64,000 bases of DNA from Bullera alba (Eukaryota; Basidiomycota; Tremellomycetes; Tremellales; Bulleraceae): assembly GCA_001600095.1 (NCBI GenBank), contig BCIX01000002.1:372001-436000 (forward strand). The letters run 5' to 3'. Within the stretch, counting starts at the first letter, position 1. Each line of letters opens with the position of its first letter. The notes beneath the pieces were generated by a model. It had not been told where the DNA came from. It was given only the letters and a program-made list of their open reading frames with translations, and ran no database searches. Positions 60,058 to 64,000 of the stretch are shown here, piece by piece. A program made the translations under genes and the position numbers.

Positions 60058-61050
60058 TATGGAGGTAGTTCAGGTGGAGTTGACGGGGTGCGGTAGGGTA
60101 GGTGAACAGCAAATGCTAGTTGGAACCTCGAGAGATTCTCCGCTATGTGTCGTCAGTAAGACTTTGAGAAGTGAGATATCAACAGCTGTGACTTTCAGAG
60201 ATGACGCACATCTCACCACTCGGCCGGAGTCGGCACTCGGCAGCTTGCGTTGGCCTCAGAAGTGCCACACTCAGAACAGAAAGCGGTCGTCGCCGCAAGG
60301 CACCATTCTCTTGGGTTCTTCAGGGTCCAGATCCAAAGGGGGAACCGGTTTCCAAATCGTCTCTGTGACACAACAACAAAAAGCTTAGCGCTCCCTCCTC
60401 GTCTTCTCATCATCATCATTCACCTCGTTCACGTCACCTTCGACCTCATCTTCATCATCTTTCACTCTTGCGACCTTTGCGCGACACCAGTCACCTCGCT
60501 CAGTCGACACGACAATCAGTAAACAAGCCATCTACACGGCGTACACCCAGTCACTCTTTCACTTCATCAACCCTTGCGCTCGGACACTGCGTGTTCGACT
60601 GTCAGGACCTTTACTTCGAAGAAAGCGAACAAGACTTCCTCGCGCGCGTAGACAACTCTCCAAGCGTCTTATTGCCATAGTAGAATGAGTTGTGAGTAAT
60701 GTTTGATCTCATGATCATTTCCAACAATCGAGCCCAAAGGCCATGGCTGTACTAGGCGCGTCGTCAGAGTGGGCTCGCGATCAGTCGATCCGATTAATAG
60801 CGTCACGTCAAGGGACCAGTGCGAGGAAACAACATCTTGAACTACCGCGTATTATCACTCCCACTCTCCCCTCTCAACGTCGATCCCAATCTCTCAAACT
60901 CCTCATAGAGTCGTCCTTTGGGAATCGACCCTTTGTCCAACCGACCCGGTACCAGCTCTACTCCGGGATTTGAGCTCAAGCCTTGTCGTGATTGTGTGCT
61001 GATGTATATTGGTCTCCTCTTGCTATCGATCTACTATCTCTCCTCGTGCC
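60058..61050. other. Intergenic, divergent promoters
   Basis: About 1 kb between the MTP18-like start (-) and the mucin-like protein start (+). Pyrimidine-rich stretch at about 60405-60560. Several short open frames of low-complexity sequence are not supported as genes. A short frame at about 61000-61060 encodes a signal-like hydrophobic run but is out of frame with the gene. Confidence 0.4.
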
Positions 61051-62392
61051 ATGTCCTCCACACGACGTTCCACCAACCGCCCTACCTCAACAGCTGCCGC
61101 GCCAGTAGATCCAGTCTCCGAGACGCCGGCGCCAGAGCCCAGCTCTCAGGCCCCTGAACCGTCCTCGCCCCAACCTACCACACCCCCTCCGCAATCCTCT
61201 GTTGAGCCAACCACCCCGCCGGCCCAGTCCTCTCAACCTCCTGCTGAATCGAGCCAGCCTCCTGCTCCTTCAAGTCAGCAGCCGACCACCCAACCGCCTG
61301 CCAGTTCCCAGCAAACCGAGGCGCCAAGTCCGACTCCCTCTCCTACACCCTCCCCATCGTGAGTACCTTCATTTGGTCGAAATGGCCTGCTGATCTTTCC
61401 ACAGTCCCGAAGCCTCGCAACAACCTACAACCCCACCAGCGTCGTCCGTGCAACAGCAGTCGGCTGCGCCAAGCCCGACGCCTTCCGTCGCAGTTAGCGC
61501 ATCTGCTCAAGACATCACCTCAGCGATCCCAGATGTGACCACGACGGATGCCCAAGGATCGACCATTACTTCTCGACCAGCCTACATCACGAAAGAAATC
61601 ACAAGCGTTGACGGCAACGGCCGAGTGCTCACAGTCACCCAGATTGTGCACAATCCAAACGGTGGAAATGACGGCGGCAGTGCCAATCTGAGCGGCTCGG
61701 ACGCATTTTTCGACAATACTGGCGCCGTGGCCGGTACATTCGTCGTCGTCGGTCTCGCTGTGACTGCCGGTATCATGGCTTTCATCTTCTTCATGCTCAA
61801 GCGAAGGAGGCGTCAGAGACTAGACCGAGACGTCGCTGCTGCTGCTGCCGCCGCCACTGCCGCTCACCGATCCGGCTTTGACGATGACGACATGGACGAG
61901 AAACACAACTCTGCTGGGTACTACGGCGCCGCAACTGATATTCACGGCGAGCCACAACCCAACATGGCTCAGTACGACTACGAAGATCCTGCCGGAGGCT
62001 ACGACCACTATGCCACTTCGATGCCAATTGCCGGAGACCGATCGTCGACTGCTACCGCTGCTGGTCTCGCTGGCTTCGGGGCACAGTCTGCCCAGCACGG
62101 TTACGAGAGTCAGAACGGTCTAGCCTACGTCCCAGAGGAATACGAGAATCTCGCCGATCAGCCGCACCAATCGCAAGGAGGCTACAACGCTGTGACTCGG
62201 GCCGAAGGACCCAACGATGGTTCCAATGGCGGCTACTACTTTGATCCCAAAGAGGCCAGTGCATTCTACGCCGAGGAGTCATACGGTGGTTACGAGGAGC
62301 ACCCTCGACCCGCTCACAACCGATCCGATAGTCATGGAAGTGTTGCTCGGGATCAAGGAGAGGAGCGAGGTCTGAAGATTACGAATGTCTAG
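61051..62392 (+). CDS. Mucin-like single-pass membrane protein (WSC/Mid2/Msb2-like architecture)
   Basis: ATG 61051 (MSSTRRSTNRPTS). Residues about 20-150 are a Pro/Ser/Thr/Gln stem (EPSSPQPTTPPPQSS and similar), a likely O-mannosylated ectodomain. One intron at about 61359-61404 joins PTPSPS to PEASQQPTT. A conserved-looking patch TSRPAYITKEITSVDGNGRV precedes one TM helix (TFVVVGLAVTAGIMAFIFFML) and a stop-transfer KRRRRQR. The cytosolic part has an Ala run, DDDDMDEK and repeated Tyr-containing motifs (EEYENL, GGYYFDPKEASAFY). The stop is TAG at 62390-62392. No N-terminal signal peptide is seen at this start, so it is either a signal-anchor protein or lacks its first exon. A cell-wall sensor role is inferred only from architecture. 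Confidence 0.75.
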
Positions 62393-63287
62393 GGCCAATT
62401 AAGCTGGTCTGTGGGTCTACGGATTGTTGTCTTTGGTATATAGATAGGATGGTTACTTCCGTTGGACACTTGTTTCCCGCCGTGTTTTGTTACTCTAGGT
62501 ATATCGCAACGTCGTTCAAGTTAGTAATGCTTCGGAGGGTTTCAGCTGGATGTATCGTATCTTATGGCTCTAGTTGCCAATTTGGCCCCGAGCATTGATT
62601 GACTATGGGGCTGCGGAGTGGCTTCAGACTCTATAATAAAACCTAATAAGACTCTCTACAATGAAGGAAGGCCGACTCTCGCGGGAGGTAGTACTAGTAT
62701 GCCCTGTCGAGCCCCGTCCACGAGCCCTCAGGCCTCAGGCCCCACGAGCCACTCTGGAGTAGTCTTGAGTACTCTGAGACAAGGCATGCATGCTGACATC
62801 TGCTGACGTTGTCGTAGATCAGTCGTAGGTAGATGTAACCTTCATAGCTAACCCGTTGTACAGCAGTTTAAAATGTACGCCATAAATGCCATTGATTTGT
62901 CTCCGAGCGACCCCAGGTGCAGTTTCCGGAAAGGGTCACTAGTATGTGCAGAAGGAGATAGCTGGTTGCACAGCAACGATGCGTCTCCGGGATCTGGTGG
63001 CGTTCTCCATGCCATTGCACGCTAGTGCACGACGATGAGCCATGCTCTATCAGGCTGCCTGGATACGCCTGGACGGGTGTATCGCAAACATGACTACCGT
63101 CGGGGACTAATGTCAAGGCGAAGTATCAAGTTGAGGCATTTTCAGTCGACGTGCTGCTCAAGAGACCGACTCAAGATGCTATATATGCCTCTGGGTCTGT
63201 CTACCTTGGAGAACTCATACCATCTCCCGCCCAACCTCGACTTAACGCCTCACCTACAAAAAGCCTACCGCTCACACCCAAGTTACC
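62393..63287. other. Intergenic
   Basis: About 890 bp. A C-rich stretch with CCTCAGGCCTCAGGCCCC near 62728. No ORF with recognisable features and no RNA gene seen. Confidence 0.4.
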
Positions 63288-64000
63288 ATGCTCTCCTTGA
63301 CGACGCTTCTGTATCTCGCCCTAGCGGCCTCTTCTTCATTTGCGGCCACTATTACCGTCAATGTCGGATCCGGGGGAGCCCTCGTGAGTTTGCCCAGCTA
63401 TGTAGCCCCTCGTCCCAAGCTTATGTCTGGGTGATGCGATAGAAATACGACCCGGAAACAGTAACCGCGGCTATTGGCGATGTCGTCAAGTGAGTTCAGA
63501 CTGCTACATGATGTTGTGAGCGAGTGACTGACTGGTCTTCGTAGCTTCAACTTTTTGGGCGGAGCTCACACCGCTTCACAATCGACTTTCGCGGCGCCAT
63601 GCGTTAATGCCGGCTTCAACTCTGGTCCAAAGCCCGCCTCTGGTACCAACACCACAGTAAGTGCAGTTTTACCAGATGTCAATCGTACCCTACGCTAATG
63701 ACCATTCAGTTCTCCATCATGGTGAACAGCACAACTCCAATCTGGGTTTACTGTGCCACGGGTCAGCATTGCCAAGCAGGTATGGTCATGGCGTGAGTAC
63801 CACTGGCATTAATCAGGACTGTCAGAAGCTGATAAGTGGGACCAATAGGATCAACCCTCCAACTACTGGCAACACCTTCTCAGCCTTCCAAGCAGCTGCG
63901 ATGGGCAATGCCGCTCCGTAAGGCCATTCTCCGAAATTGCGAATATCTACGCTGACCGTTCCGTAGCGCCGGTGCCACCGCAGGCGCATCTGCATCCATC
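63288..64000 (+). CDS. Secreted cupredoxin-domain protein, 3' truncated by the window edge
   Basis: ATG 63288 gives a clear signal peptide (MLSLTTLLYLALAASSSFA). The mature part begins ATITVNVGSGGAL and, across introns, KYDPETVTAAIGDVV, FNFLGGAHTASQSTFAAPC, then FSIMVNSTTPIWVYC and ATGQHCQAGMVMA. His in GAHT and the Cys-x5-His-x4-Met set are type-1 copper ligands in the right spacing. Fungal members of this family are often GPI-anchored wall proteins with a Ser/Ala-rich tail; the last bases (AGATAGASAS) suggest that tail has begun. At least four introns. The end lies beyond 64000. Copper binding and anchoring are inferred. Confidence 0.85.

Overview
This window looks like nuclear DNA from a basidiomycete yeast, most likely of the Tremellomycetes (the Cryptococcus/Kwoniella side of the tree). 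The evidence is intron-dense protein genes with roughly 45-60 nt GT-AG introns, compact spacing on both strands, and a eukaryotic fungal gene set: EXO70, a THO3/Tex1-like protein, NAD-glutamate dehydrogenase GDH2, exo-beta-1,3-glucanase, an MNN-type mannosyltransferase, an MTP18/MTFP1-like protein and a Zn2Cys6 regulator. I saw no rRNA, tRNA, CRISPR array or transposon. Species was not determined. Exon boundaries were read by eye from splice signals and frame continuity, so ends marked uncertain are approximate.

Layout. 0-10.2 kb: 3' part of a DUF676 lipid hydrolase (+), a large low-complexity protein (-) and an ABCC-type ABC transporter (-). 10.2-16.1 kb: a mitochondrial-type J-domain protein (+), a GH5 exo-glucanase with two microexons (-) and a kelch protein (-). 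16.1-18.2 kb: a Hac1/Xbp1/Hxl1-like bZIP factor (+). 18.2-23.7 kb: an accessory block with three related small intronless orphan genes (+), partly duplicated flanks and a 10-bp minisatellite. 23.7-28.4 kb: S-adenosylhomocysteine hydrolase (-) and EXO70 (+), divergent. 28.4-33.5 kb: a second accessory block (-) with two intact small orphan genes, one frameshifted copy and a possible SnoaL-fold gene. 34.2-43.2 kb: Mannosyl_trans3 glycosyltransferase (+), FAD-dependent oxidoreductase (+) and GDH2 (-). 44.6-49.7 kb: an unknown protein (-), a Rab4-like GTPase (-) and a mitochondrial adenylate kinase (-). 50.2-58.2 kb: THO3/Tex1 (+), cyclic phosphodiesterase CPD1 (+), allantoinase DAL1 (+), and a convergent Zn2Cys6 regulator (-). 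59.1-64 kb: MTP18-like (-), a mucin-like membrane protein (+) and a truncated cupredoxin-like secreted protein (+).

The most interesting locus is the bZIP gene. Its mRNA has two overlapping reading frames joined by a predicted 38-nt non-spliceosomal intron. Both predicted cleavage sites fit the Ire1 consensus CNGCAG^C, and the 5' site sits in a perfect 7-nt hairpin loop. Removing it swaps a basic tail for an acidic, Trp/Asp-rich tail. Three copies of a CCTTnCACGTCRACA element, one containing a perfect UPRE core, lie upstream, suggesting that the unfolded-protein-response factor regulates itself. The next most interesting items are a Rab whose catalytic Gln is Thr, and the two families of small orphan genes.
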